From positions 2,604,001-2,668,000 of the forward strand of contig NC_007952.1 in assembly GCF_000013645.1 (NCBI RefSeq): DNA of 64,000 bases, written 5' to 3'. The first letter of the stretch is position 1; every line of letters begins with the position of its first letter. The position numbers were made by a program, and so were the translations under genes. A model generated the notes under the pieces. The model did no database searches. It saw only the letters and a program-made list of their open reading frames with translations, and was not told where the DNA came from. This stretch comes from Paraburkholderia xenovorans LB400 (GTDB taxonomy: Bacteria; Pseudomonadota; Gammaproteobacteria; Burkholderiales; Burkholderiaceae). This document shows positions 41,950-50,397 of the stretch, one piece after another.

Positions 41950-43557
41950 TCAGCCGAGCATCGGCGGCATGGCGGGCGGCCACGGGTTGTCGGGATTGCG
42001 CGCCAGGGTGCGGCGCGCAAGCGGCGCGCCCTCTGTGTGTTCCGGTCCGTTCGCCAACACGCTCGCCAGCGAACGCACCGCGTCGAGATGGCCGCCGAGA
42101 TCGCGATACGCGTCGTACGTCATGGTGAATTCGATCGGCGCGACAATCGCGGGCGTCGGCACCGTGCCGAACGAACGGTCCGGCATGCGCGAGACATCGA
42201 CCATCACCGTAATGCCGCCGCCCGGCCATACGTAAGCCGGCGCACCGCCGCAAGTCACGTTGACCAGTTTCTGCTTGATCGCGCGCGTGAGCAGCACCGG
42301 GTTCTCCGTGGCGCCCGCTCGCAAGCTGCCGCCCGCGCCGCCGAGAAACAGCACGGTGGCAAGCGAGGGCTCACAGTTCTCGCCGATCCGTTCGACCGTG
42401 CGGCGCACGGCCTCCGGCATCGCCGCAATGCGCGGCACGAGATCGTGATCGAGTTCGTACCACTGCGCATGCTCGCCGGTAGTCGATACCATCAGCAGGC
42501 GCATACCCGGCCTCGCGACGGCAGGGTCGAAGCCTTCGACAATCGCGAGCGGATCCTGGATATCGGTCCCGCCCCAGCCGGTGCCGGGATTCGCCACCTG
42601 AAAATAGCGGCCCGGCGTCGACTTGCGTCCGCGAATCTTCAGACCTGAGCGCGCCATGCCGAGGCAGCGCCCGGCCTGATGTTCGGTGAGCACGCCGGTA
42701 ATGTGATCGTCCACGACTACCACTTCGTCGGCGTGGCCGAACCATTGCTTCGCAAAGATGCCGATGGTGGCCGACCCGCAGCCCACACGCATGCGTTGCT
42801 CCTCCACGCCGTCGACGATCGGCGCCGCGCCCGCGCGAATCACCAGACTCGCGCCGCCGTCTATGCTCAGCTCCACCGCCTCCTTGTTGCCGAGCGCGAG
42901 CATCATGTCGCACGTCACGCGGCCTTCTTTCTTGCTGCCGCCGGTCAGATGATGCACGCCGCCGAGACTCAGCATCTGCGAGCCGTACTCGGCCGTCGTC
43001 ACATGGCCGACGATCTCGCCGTGGCAGCGCACGTTCGACTGCTCCGGTCCGAGGAAGCGGTCGGTATCGATCTTCACCTTGAAACTGCAATAGCTGAAAA
43101 TGCCTTCGGTGACCACCGTAATCATGTCGACATCGTCGAGCTTCGAGGCGACGATAAAAGGCGCGGGCTTGTAGTCGGGATACGTGGAGGAGGCGCCGAC
43201 GCCGGTCACGAACAATGCCTGTTCGGCCGCGGCGTCCTGCATTTCAGAAGATGCGCCAAATTCAATCGTGGCGTTCTCGCTGCCGGCGTCAGCATCGGAC
43301 GTTAAACGGTCACGCGAGAGAAACACCACCGGATCGACACGAATCAGCCGTCCATCCGAATTGGCATAGCGATCGCACGCGCCGGTGCGCCCTTCGGAGA
43401 TCTGACACAGCACCGGGCACGCATTGCATTCAATCTTGTTCGACGCCATTCGCTCGCTGCGCGGCGCCGCCTTCTCGAGCACGGTCGGACCCGGCGTCGA
43501 GGCGGTTTCGCGCTCGACGCTTTCCGCACCGAAATCGACCTTCGTATGTTCTGTCAT
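41950..43557 (-). CDS. hnr: 6-hydroxynicotinate reductase-like Fe-S flavoenzyme
   Basis: A 535-residue protein matching the 6-hydroxynicotinate reductase family of Eubacterium barkeri, which reduces 6-hydroxynicotinate to 1,4,5,6-tetrahydro-6-oxonicotinate. A ferredoxin-like cluster is formed by Cys44, Cys47, Cys51 and Cys61 (ECNACPVLCQISEGRTGAC). The large core includes GIFSYCSFKVKIDTDRFLG, then RCHGEIVGHVTTAEYGSQM, GGVHHLTGGSKKEGRVTCDM and CGGAPAYVWPGGGITVMVDV. ATG at 43557 (MTEHTKVDFG). It is the first gene of the operon and divergent from the TetR gene across 374 bp. The physiological electron donor in an aerobe is not evident. Confidence 0.82.
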   Translation of the reverse strand: MTEHTKVDFGAESVERETASTPGPTVLEKAAPRSERMASNKIECNACPVLCQISEGRTGACDRYANSDGRLIRVDPVVFLSRDRLTSDADAGSENATIEFGASSEMQDAAAEQALFVTGVGASSTYPDYKPAPFIVASKLDDVDMITVVTEGIFSYCSFKVKIDTDRFLGPEQSNVRCHGEIVGHVTTAEYGSQMLSLGGVHHLTGGSKKEGRVTCDMMLALGNKEAVELSIDGGASLVIRAGAAPIVDGVEEQRMRVGCGSATIGIFAKQWFGHADEVVVVDDHITGVLTEHQAGRCLGMARSGLKIRGRKSTPGRYFQVANPGTGWGGTDIQDPLAIVEGFDPAVARPGMRLLMVSTTGEHAQWYELDHDLVPRIAAMPEAVRRTVERIGENCEPSLATVLFLGGAGGSLRAGATENPVLLTRAIKQKLVNVTCGGAPAYVWPGGGITVMVDVSRMPDRSFGTVPTPAIVAPIEFTMTYDAYRDLGGHLDAVRSLASVLANGPEHTEGAPLARRTLARNPDNPWPPAMPPMLG

Positions 43558-43931
43558 GGTGGGGTTTCCATACGACGACATTACAATCGGTCCCGCTCCG
43601 GCTGACGAATAGCCCTTGTTTAAAGGCACTTTCGCGTGACCCGCCGATTTCCATGTTGCGGCCACTCACCGTTCGTGTAGTATCCGCTACACCAAACTCG
43701 TTAGAAATCTACTCGATCAATTTAGTCTGTGCAACGTATTTACCGGCGTGCGCACGATTGGTGCACCGCCACATCGCCGCGCGAATCACGCTTCAATCTA
43801 CGCCGAAGTGAATGATCGCGCAGCGAGCGCCGCAGCAGCTCATGCGGGTTGTATGATGAAGGCGCGCCCGTGCCTGGCAGGCGGCGGCGCATGCCATTCA
43901 ACCTGACGCCAACAAGAGAGCCGAGACCGCC
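43558..43931. other. 374-bp divergent promoter region between hnr-like and tetR genes
   Basis: No protein-coding gene is supported here. It holds the GTGTAG-N6-CTACAC palindrome at 43675-43692, flanked on the tetR side by an AT-rich stretch (43700-43735) suited to promoter elements for both directions. A ribosome site (AAGAGAG) precedes the tetR ATG. Confidence 0.6.
43675..43692. promoter_or_regulatory. TetR-type operator candidate
   Basis: GTGTAG-TATCCG-CTACAC is a perfect 6-6-6 inverted repeat in the divergent region, 117 bp upstream of the hnr-like start and about 240 bp upstream of tetR. Size and placement fit a TetR-family dimer controlling the operon. Confidence 0.55.
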
Positions 43932-44651
43932 ATGAGTCCCACCGCCGCCCGCAAGCCGGGCGCTACCGGCATCCGTGCGAAACAGGCGCAGGACACGCGC
44001 GCCAAGATTCTGAAAGCGGCCATCAAGGTCTTTGCGAAGCAAGGCTATGCGAGCGGCCGAGTGGAAAGTATTTCAAAGGCGGCGCGCTCGCACGACCGCA
44101 TGATTTACTACTATTTCGGCAGCAAGGAACAGTTGTTCGTCGAAGTTCTGGAAACGATCTACACGCAGTTCAACGAGGCGGAAAGCAAACTCGATCTCGA
44201 TCTGGCCGACCCCGTGCATGGGCTCGAACAGATGGTCGAATTCGTCTGGCAGTACTACCTCGATCATCCCGAGTTCGTCACGCTGCTTTCCAGCGAGAAT
44301 CTGCACCAGGGCAAACACGCGAAGAAATCCGTGAAGCTGAAGGAGATTTCGGGCTATGCGATTTCGGTGGTGCAAAAGTTATTGGATGCGGGCCAGGCGC
44401 AGCAGGTTTTTCGTGAGGATGTCAAAGCGCGCGATGTGTATTTGATGATCGCTTCGCTTGGGTATTTTTATAACGCCAATCAATATACGTTGGGCGCGTT
44501 TCTTGGCGAGCCGCTGATGGAAAAGACGGCGCTTGAGCATTGGCGCGAGGTTATCAAGGACACGGTGCTGCGCGCGGTGAAAGTGAATTTGTCGGTGGCC
44601 CGGGGGGACCCGGGCGAGGCCGAACGGGAACGCGAGCGCGGCGCCGCGTAG
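43932..44651 (+). CDS. TetR-family regulator of the N-heterocycle operon
   Basis: A 239-residue TetR regulator. The N-terminal helix-turn-helix lies in KILKAAIKVFAKQGYASGRV, followed by ESISKAARSHDRMIYYYFGS (about 25-65). The C-terminal part fits a TetR_C ligand domain. It is divergent from the hydroxynicotinate-reductase operon and therefore its likely repressor, similar in position to NicS, the TetR regulator of Pseudomonas nicotinate hydroxylase genes. The ligand would be the substrate or a hydroxylated intermediate. The last 25 residues are charged and unconserved. Confidence 0.88.
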   Translation: MSPTAARKPGATGIRAKQAQDTRAKILKAAIKVFAKQGYASGRVESISKAARSHDRMIYYYFGSKEQLFVEVLETIYTQFNEAESKLDLDLADPVHGLEQMVEFVWQYYLDHPEFVTLLSSENLHQGKHAKKSVKLKEISGYAISVVQKLLDAGQAQQVFREDVKARDVYLMIASLGYFYNANQYTLGAFLGEPLMEKTALEHWREVIKDTVLRAVKVNLSVARGDPGEAERERERGAA

Positions 44652-44706
44652 AACCCGAGCGCGCCGTATTGCCGGCGCGCGCCCCTCGTCACGCCGGGAC
44701 ACGTGC

Positions 44707-44790
44707 GGCGTAACTCATGTGGCGTAACTCATGTGGCGTAACTCATGTGGCATAACTCATGTAGCATAACTCATGTGGCATAACTCATGC
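44707..44790. repeat. six-copy 14-bp tandem repeat (minisatellite)
   Basis: The unit GGCGTAACTCATGT occurs three times unchanged (44707, 44721, 44735) and then as GGCATAACTCATGT, AGCATAACTCATGT and a final copy ending ATGC. It lies between tetR and the convergent glycosyltransferase gene. The last copy supplies the stop codon of the latter (TGA read from 44787 to 44785). Confidence 0.92.
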
Positions 44791-47700
44791 GAATGTCCGC
44801 CAATTGCGCCGCGCGCGCTGACTCCGGTATTGGTGCGGCCTCCACGGTCCCCATTTGGCCTCGTAAATTGCACGATTCGTTTCCAGCAGTGCACGCTTGC
44901 GCTCCTCACCCAACTTGTTGAACGACGCCGACAAATGATGATGGACGAAGACGTCTTCCGCGCAAGCCACCACGAGACCGGCAGCTTGCACACGCCGGCA
45001 ATAGTCGTCGTCTTCAAAGAATCCACGGCCGTAGTCCTCGCACAACGATCCGCACAATTCATAGGTTGAGCGCGGCAACATCGCGCAGAAGAAGGCGACC
45101 GTATCCAGTTCGAACAGCGCCCCCAAATTTGGGCCGGTAAGTAGCGCTGCTTCGGAATGCATTGACTCAAGGTTCGTGTAGTGCGTTTGCACCTTGGCCT
45201 CGTTGCCGATGTTGTTCGTCAAGGGACCGAGAATCCCCAGGCGCGGATGATTCCTGAAGTGGTTAACCATGCGCCGCGCCCAATCTCGAGTGACCACGGT
45301 GTCGTTATTCAAAATGACCAGGTAGTCGCCCGTGGCCGCAGCGAGGCCAGCGTTATTGCCGCCGGCAAACCCGAGGTTCTCTGCGTTCAGGATGACTTTC
45401 GCGGCAGGACGCGATGCTGCCCACGACGAGAGGTATTCGCCGGACCCATCGGTCGAAGCATTGTCGACAACGACTATTTCCAGATCGACGCCATTGCTGT
45501 GCTGTTCGAGACTCTCCAGGCAGTCCTTGGTCAACGCCAGGTTGTTGTAGGTCAGTACGATCACGCTGACCTTGGCGCGCGGGAGCGCCTCTATGGCACT
45601 GCGAAAACTCGCGACGCGATGTCCCCAGGTTTGCCCCGCGGCAAACGCCTTGCGCCGGCTGGTCTCTTCCTCACTGTCGGGCAATGCCTCAATCGCAGAT
45701 CTGATCTGTTCAAGGAAAGCCTCAGGCGTGCCAGCAACCCTCACAAGGTCGCCGAATTGCGTCATCTCCGGCAAATCCACCGACACAACGGAACGGCCCG
45801 CACCCAGATATTCATAGACCTTGACGGGATTAGTTGCCAGCGTGAGCGGCATCACCCTGAATGGCAACATACAGATGTCGAATCCGTACAGGTAATAAGG
45901 CAATCGCGCATACGGAACCTCGCCGGTCATTTCGACGTTCGCGAATGAGCGCAGCTTTGTTCCGACACCGGCTGTATCCGCCCCCACCAGAAGCACCAAC
46001 GCGTCGGGAAAAGCCTCCGCAACGCGCGCCACGAGTTCCACGTCGAACCATTCGGCGATCGCGCCGTAGTAGCCGATCACGCGGCGGCCCTGAGGGTCGG
46101 CAAAACATTCGCCGGGCGGATGGCAGAAATCCTCGTACTGCCCGGCATTGCGGATCACCTCGACACGAGGGTTGTATCGGCGAGCATGGCCTTCGAGCCA
46201 TGATGACGTGGCCACGAGCAGGTCCGCGCGCTTCATCATCGCTTCTTCCATCTCAAGCAGTTCGCGCGGTACATTACCGAATCCCTCGTGGTGATCCATG
46301 CAATCGTAAGTCACGCAATCCGCCTGCAAACGCGTGGCAACGGGCATCCAGTAACCGTGCTGAACCAGAGCATAGGAGCGGCCGCCACCGTTCCATTCCC
46401 GAAACAGCCGGAGTCCTTCCAGAATCTGTTCAATCGCCTGCTGCCCGGGCACGGAGAAATATATCGCCGGGGCTCCACTCACCTTTAGCTTGATCTGATA
46501 TAGCGGCAGAGAAGGGTCGAGGTGCTCGACCGAAAACCCGGGTTCCTTCGCATCCACGAAATGATTCGAAAAGAAGTAGACGCGATGTCCTGCACGCGCA
46601 AACTCACGCGCCAGGTGCTGCGGACGCTGAATCCTGAAGTGCCAGTCGATAATGCTGAATACGAAAACATCTGCGAGCGCTCGCTCTGCGGCAGGCCTAT
46701 GAAACTGCGGCGGCAGATCGGCGGCAATGGAAACGGGTGTTATCTCCGCGACGCCGGAAGAGACCGTCGGCGGAACGCCCGAAAAAGCCGGCAGCCGGAC
46801 CGGCGATTTAAAGTGTTTGAAAAAATAGCCGGCGCACCGGCCGACAACATGACGCACACCGCCATGCACATAGGCGTAGTTCACGTCGCGCAGCCGATTT
46901 TTCATCCAGTTCGGCGAGCCACGAAGCACGCGCAATGGCGCGGTCAAGCGCCAGCTCCTGGTCGCGAGCAGCGTCTGGATTTCGGTTGTCAACGCGCGCT
47001 CGCGGTACTGAAGAAAGTGCAACCGTTCCTCGACTTGCTGCGCTGTTGCAACAACTCTTGCCTTTTCTTCTTCCAGTTGTCGTCCGTTCTCCCGCTCGTG
47101 ATCAACCGCATCTTGCAGCGCGACGACGAGTTTCGCCTGATCGCGGGCGGCGTCTAGTTGCGTTTGCTGCGCACTCATCCGGAGTTGCAGCTCCGCCAGT
47201 TGCTCTTGCCGAGCCGTGGCCTGATGTTCTGCCGCCTCCGCACGCTGGTCCGCCGCCGCGCCGCGGATTCGCTCGCCATTCAGTTGAATGTCGAGTTCGT
47301 CAGCGCGCGCCTTTTCACGCATCAGTTCATCGCACGCGATTTCAAGCTCGCGCGCATGTCGTGCCTCCTTTGTGGAAAGCACCGCGTGGAGTCGTTCGTT
47401 GACGTGCTGTGTATACGCTTCGCTCCCGGGCGAGTTTTGCGGCGTATCGACGGTCGTTGCACTGCCTGGTTGCCGCATCTGGTACAACGTCAGGTCCGCA
47501 AGCGAAAAGCGGCGCTGGGCAAGCCACCCGGTACGGGCGAATACCAGCAATATCTGTTCACCGGGCCAAAAGCTGGGTTCCCAGCGCCGGGTATCGACCA
47601 CCGAGTGATACACCAGAGACCATGCCGGATTGGGTGCGACAGGAATATTCCGGCTGTCGAACGAGACCTCATGCTCCGCATGCCGGGCGACCTCGCGGTA

Positions 47701-48144
47701 AGGCAGTAGCAATACGACAAAGCGGGCCGCGTACTCCGCGACCTGTTCAAAGACTTCCCACGGATTGGCGAAATGTTCAAGTGTGTTCGATGAGAACAGG
47801 ACGTCGAACCTCGGGCGCATCGGCTTATCCAGCAGGTTTTCCTGCAGGAACCTGATTCGCCCGTAGCGTTGCTGTGCGGCTTCAATGGCAGATCTGGAGA
47901 AGTCGACGCCGGTTATGTCCCATGACAAAAACTGCGCCAACGTTTCCGTGCCGTCGCCCTGCGCACAACCCCAATCGCACACCGTCAGTTTGTTCCATTT
48001 GATCTCGTTCGCGAGCCACTGCGGCATTGCGCCGATCGCCACTTCGGCAAAAAAACGGCTTTGCTCCCTGCCGCCGTTGCTTTCCCAATCTTGACGGAAA
48101 CGCTGGTCCCAATAGGTGTTGCTATTGATGATGTTCTGTCTCAT
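44785..48144 (-). CDS. methyltransferase/coiled-coil/double glycosyltransferase protein
   Basis: A 1119-residue multidomain protein. Residues 1-215 are a class-I SAM methyltransferase (VCDWGCAQGDGTETLAQF, motif I near 56-73). Residues 255-400 are a long charged coiled coil (AEHQATARQEQLAELQLRMS). Residues 480-845 form a GT-B glycosyltransferase (RPQHLAREFARAGHRVYFFS, then GYYGAIAEWFDVELVARVAE and NPVKVYEYLGAGRSVVSVDL). Residues 856-1119 are a GT-A family-2 domain (SVIVLTYNNLALTKDCLESL, VILNNDT, FFEDDDYCRR). Linking transferases through a coiled coil recalls WbdD/WbdA-type chain-length machines. Its start overlaps the Wzt-like stop by four bases. It probably polymerises and caps a surface polysaccharide. 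Confidence 0.87.
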   Translation of the reverse strand: MRQNIINSNTYWDQRFRQDWESNGGREQSRFFAEVAIGAMPQWLANEIKWNKLTVCDWGCAQGDGTETLAQFLSWDITGVDFSRSAIEAAQQRYGRIRFLQENLLDKPMRPRFDVLFSSNTLEHFANPWEVFEQVAEYAARFVVLLLPYREVARHAEHEVSFDSRNIPVAPNPAWSLVYHSVVDTRRWEPSFWPGEQILLVFARTGWLAQRRFSLADLTLYQMRQPGSATTVDTPQNSPGSEAYTQHVNERLHAVLSTKEARHARELEIACDELMREKARADELDIQLNGERIRGAAADQRAEAAEHQATARQEQLAELQLRMSAQQTQLDAARDQAKLVVALQDAVDHERENGRQLEEEKARVVATAQQVEERLHFLQYRERALTTEIQTLLATRSWRLTAPLRVLRGSPNWMKNRLRDVNYAYVHGGVRHVVGRCAGYFFKHFKSPVRLPAFSGVPPTVSSGVAEITPVSIAADLPPQFHRPAAERALADVFVFSIIDWHFRIQRPQHLAREFARAGHRVYFFSNHFVDAKEPGFSVEHLDPSLPLYQIKLKVSGAPAIYFSVPGQQAIEQILEGLRLFREWNGGGRSYALVQHGYWMPVATRLQADCVTYDCMDHHEGFGNVPRELLEMEEAMMKRADLLVATSSWLEGHARRYNPRVEVIRNAGQYEDFCHPPGECFADPQGRRVIGYYGAIAEWFDVELVARVAEAFPDALVLLVGADTAGVGTKLRSFANVEMTGEVPYARLPYYLYGFDICMLPFRVMPLTLATNPVKVYEYLGAGRSVVSVDLPEMTQFGDLVRVAGTPEAFLEQIRSAIEALPDSEEETSRRKAFAAGQTWGHRVASFRSAIEALPRAKVSVIVLTYNNLALTKDCLESLEQHSNGVDLEIVVVDNASTDGSGEYLSSWAASRPAAKVILNAENLGFAGGNNAGLAAATGDYLVILNNDTVVTRDWARRMVNHFRNHPRLGILGPLTNNIGNEAKVQTHYTNLESMHSEAALLTGPNLGALFELDTVAFFCAMLPRSTYELCGSLCEDYGRGFFEDDDYCRRVQAAGLVVACAEDVFVHHHLSASFNKLGEERKRALLETNRAIYEAKWGPWRPHQYRSQRARRNWRTFA

Positions 48145-49559
48145 ACGCTTACCCGTGCATTCGCATATAGGCTATGTCCCGGCTCGATCGTTTGCTCGAC
48201 GTCGACGACAAAAGATCCGAACAGGGTGTCTTCGACGAGAGACGTGAAATAATGCGCGCCCTCGATGTACTCATAGTATTGGGGCGCGACGCCGGCCCGG
48301 TCTTCCAGCGCAACGGCAAGCAGATAACTGCCTCTGTTCAGTTGATTCCTGAGCCGGAACCGGATGCACGCCTCGCCACCGGCCTGTTCAAAGTCGAGCC
48401 GCCGCTGGTCCCATGTCGTCGAGACGATCAGGTCCGTGCCGCGCAAGTCCTTCAGCGAAAATGCAACGCTCATCGTTTTCCGATCGGCGTTCAACGGCGG
48501 CCGGAAGATCACCCTGACCTCGATAGGCTCGCCGGCGACAAAGGTCGACGCCCGCTCTCCACGGGCGTTGTAAATTCCCGCCTGAACGATTGAGCCGACA
48601 TGGCTGCCCCAATGGTTGATCGGACGATGCATGGCCATCAGTTCCTCGCCGCAAGCGCCAGCGCGAGACTGATTCGCTTCTTCCGGGTGCGCCGATGGCG
48701 AGATATCCTGAGAAGCAGCGCTTTGCAGCGCGCCGGATGAGTCCTGCGGACTGCCCGAGCCGTTCCCGGCAACCGCGTAGTCTTCGCCCTCGAACAGGAA
48801 CTGGCTGTATTGCGCAGTAACTGAAAATGCGTCGGCGAGCATTTTGACCTTTCCACAATCGAGCCACAGCGCCCGGTCGCATAGTGTGCGAACCGCACTG
48901 ACGTCGTGCGACACGAACAACAGCGTGACGCCATCGGCCTGCATCTTCTTGATCCGGTTAAGACACTTCGCCTGAAAGCGTGCGTCCCCAACGGCGAGCG
49001 CTTCGTCAACGATCAGGATCTGCGGATCGACGTGAATCGCAATAGCGAACGCCAGACGCACATACATACCACTCGAGTAAGTCTTGACCGGTTGGTCTAT
49101 GAAATCGCCCACTTCCGCAAAGGCTTCAATCTCCACAAAGCGCTCGTTGATCTCCGTATGCGACAGCCCCAGTACCGCGCCGTTGAGGTAGACATTCTCC
49201 CGGCCGGTAAAGTCGGCGTTGAAGCCCGCGCCCAGTTCCAGAAGTGCGGCAACGCGCCCGTTGACCGCAACCCGGCCAGACGTAGCGCGCAAAGTCCCGC
49301 AGAGAATCTGCAGCAACGTGGACTTGCCTGATCCATTGCGACCGATGATTGCGCAGGCTTCACCGCGACCGATAGTCAGATCGACATGGTCGAGTGCCCA
49401 GAATTCGGCGAAACCTTTTGTTCGACGCGGTGCGACGATGTGCTTCAAGCGTTCCAGCCTGGTGTGGTAGACAGCAAAGCGCTTGGACAGGTTTTCGACG
49501 CGTATCGCAACGTCGCCGGCGGCCAGTTGTGCTGGTAGCCTGATATGGTCAGAGCACAT
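48141..49559 (-). CDS. Wzt-type ABC exporter ATPase with C-terminal glycan-binding domain
   Basis: A 472-residue ATPase. Walker A is GRNGSGKST (73-81), then KTYSSGMYVRLAFAIAIHVD with the signature and ILIVDEALAVGDARFQ. After about residue 320 follows a Wzt C-terminal beta-sandwich (IYNARGERASTFVAGEPIEV) that in O-antigen exporters recognises the chain end. The start at 49559 overlaps the permease stop by 11 bp. With the permease it would export a finished, lipid-linked glycan across the inner membrane. The presence of the extra domain suggests recognition of a terminal modification such as methylation by the neighbouring protein. Confidence 0.9.
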   Translation of the reverse strand: MCSDHIRLPAQLAAGDVAIRVENLSKRFAVYHTRLERLKHIVAPRRTKGFAEFWALDHVDLTIGRGEACAIIGRNGSGKSTLLQILCGTLRATSGRVAVNGRVAALLELGAGFNADFTGRENVYLNGAVLGLSHTEINERFVEIEAFAEVGDFIDQPVKTYSSGMYVRLAFAIAIHVDPQILIVDEALAVGDARFQAKCLNRIKKMQADGVTLLFVSHDVSAVRTLCDRALWLDCGKVKMLADAFSVTAQYSQFLFEGEDYAVAGNGSGSPQDSSGALQSAASQDISPSAHPEEANQSRAGACGEELMAMHRPINHWGSHVGSIVQAGIYNARGERASTFVAGEPIEVRVIFRPPLNADRKTMSVAFSLKDLRGTDLIVSTTWDQRRLDFEQAGGEACIRFRLRNQLNRGSYLLAVALEDRAGVAPQYYEYIEGAHYFTSLVEDTLFGSFVVDVEQTIEPGHSLYANARVSV

Positions 49560-50397
49560 CCGCGAACCCGTCCCGTGCTTTCTGGAACCAACGCAGCGAG
49601 AGCCACGCGAACACCATGCTGACGACAGTCGAGACGGCCAGCCATGCAAAGTCCGGCATAGCGCCCCGAATCATGACCCGACGCGCCTGCTCAACAATCG
49701 AGGTTAGAGGATTGGCGAGTAGCAGCGCCTGGAACGGTTTGGGCAGCGACTCGGTTGCATAAAAAATTGGCGACAGGAACATGACTATAGACGTCAACAC
49801 GCCGATGACTTGTCCGATGTCGCGCAAATAGACGCCGAGCGAGCTGATGATCCAGCTCAATCCAAGTACTATGAAAATAAGTGGAATGAAGACCAACGGC
49901 AGAAACACCATTGTCCATTGCACCGTGCCATACACGAACATCGAGAACACTACCCAGACCAGAAGACTGATACACGCATGAAAGAGAGCCGTTCCAACCA
50001 TCACCCACGGCAGAAGTTCAAGCGGAAATACGACTTTCTTCACGAAATTGACGTTGCTGACGATTAACGCGGGCGCGCGGTTGACACACTCAGAGAAAAA
50101 ATTGAAAACAATCAGCCCGGCGAACAATACGACCGAAAACTGGAGACTATTACTCGTGCCGGCCCAGCGAGTGCGTAGGAACACGCCGAACACGATCGTA
50201 TAGACGGACAGCATCAATAGGGGATTGAGAAATGCCCAGAATACGCCAAACACGGAGCCGCGATAACGACCGAGAATATCGCGACGCACCAGCTGAAAAA
50301 GCAGATGACGATGATCGAACAAATCGGCAACGATAAAGCCGGGCGCGGACCGATGACTGAATTCCGCGCCATCTTTTATAAAACTACTTTCTGCCAT
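49549..50397 (-). CDS. Wzm-type ABC exporter permease
   Basis: A 282-residue ABC-2 permease with six hydrophobic segments. RRDILGRYRGSVFGVFWAFL and NPLLMLSVYTIVFGVFLR are the family's N-terminal signature, and IVMFLSPIFYATESLPKP precedes the last helices. The start at 50397 overlaps the preceding glycosyltransferase gene by 14 bp; a longer frame upstream is unconserved. It forms the polysaccharide channel with the Wzt-like ATPase. Confidence 0.9.
   Translation of the reverse strand: MAESSFIKDGAEFSHRSAPGFIVADLFDHRHLLFQLVRRDILGRYRGSVFGVFWAFLNPLLMLSVYTIVFGVFLRTRWAGTSNSLQFSVVLFAGLIVFNFFSECVNRAPALIVSNVNFVKKVVFPLELLPWVMVGTALFHACISLLVWVVFSMFVYGTVQWTMVFLPLVFIPLIFIVLGLSWIISSLGVYLRDIGQVIGVLTSIVMFLSPIFYATESLPKPFQALLLANPLTSIVEQARRVMIRGAMPDFAWLAVSTVVSMVFAWLSLRWFQKARDGFADVL

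Noticed and set aside
44707..44790. CRISPR-like regular repeats
   Set aside because: The 14-bp units are directly contiguous without unique spacers and no cas gene is near; this is a minisatellite.
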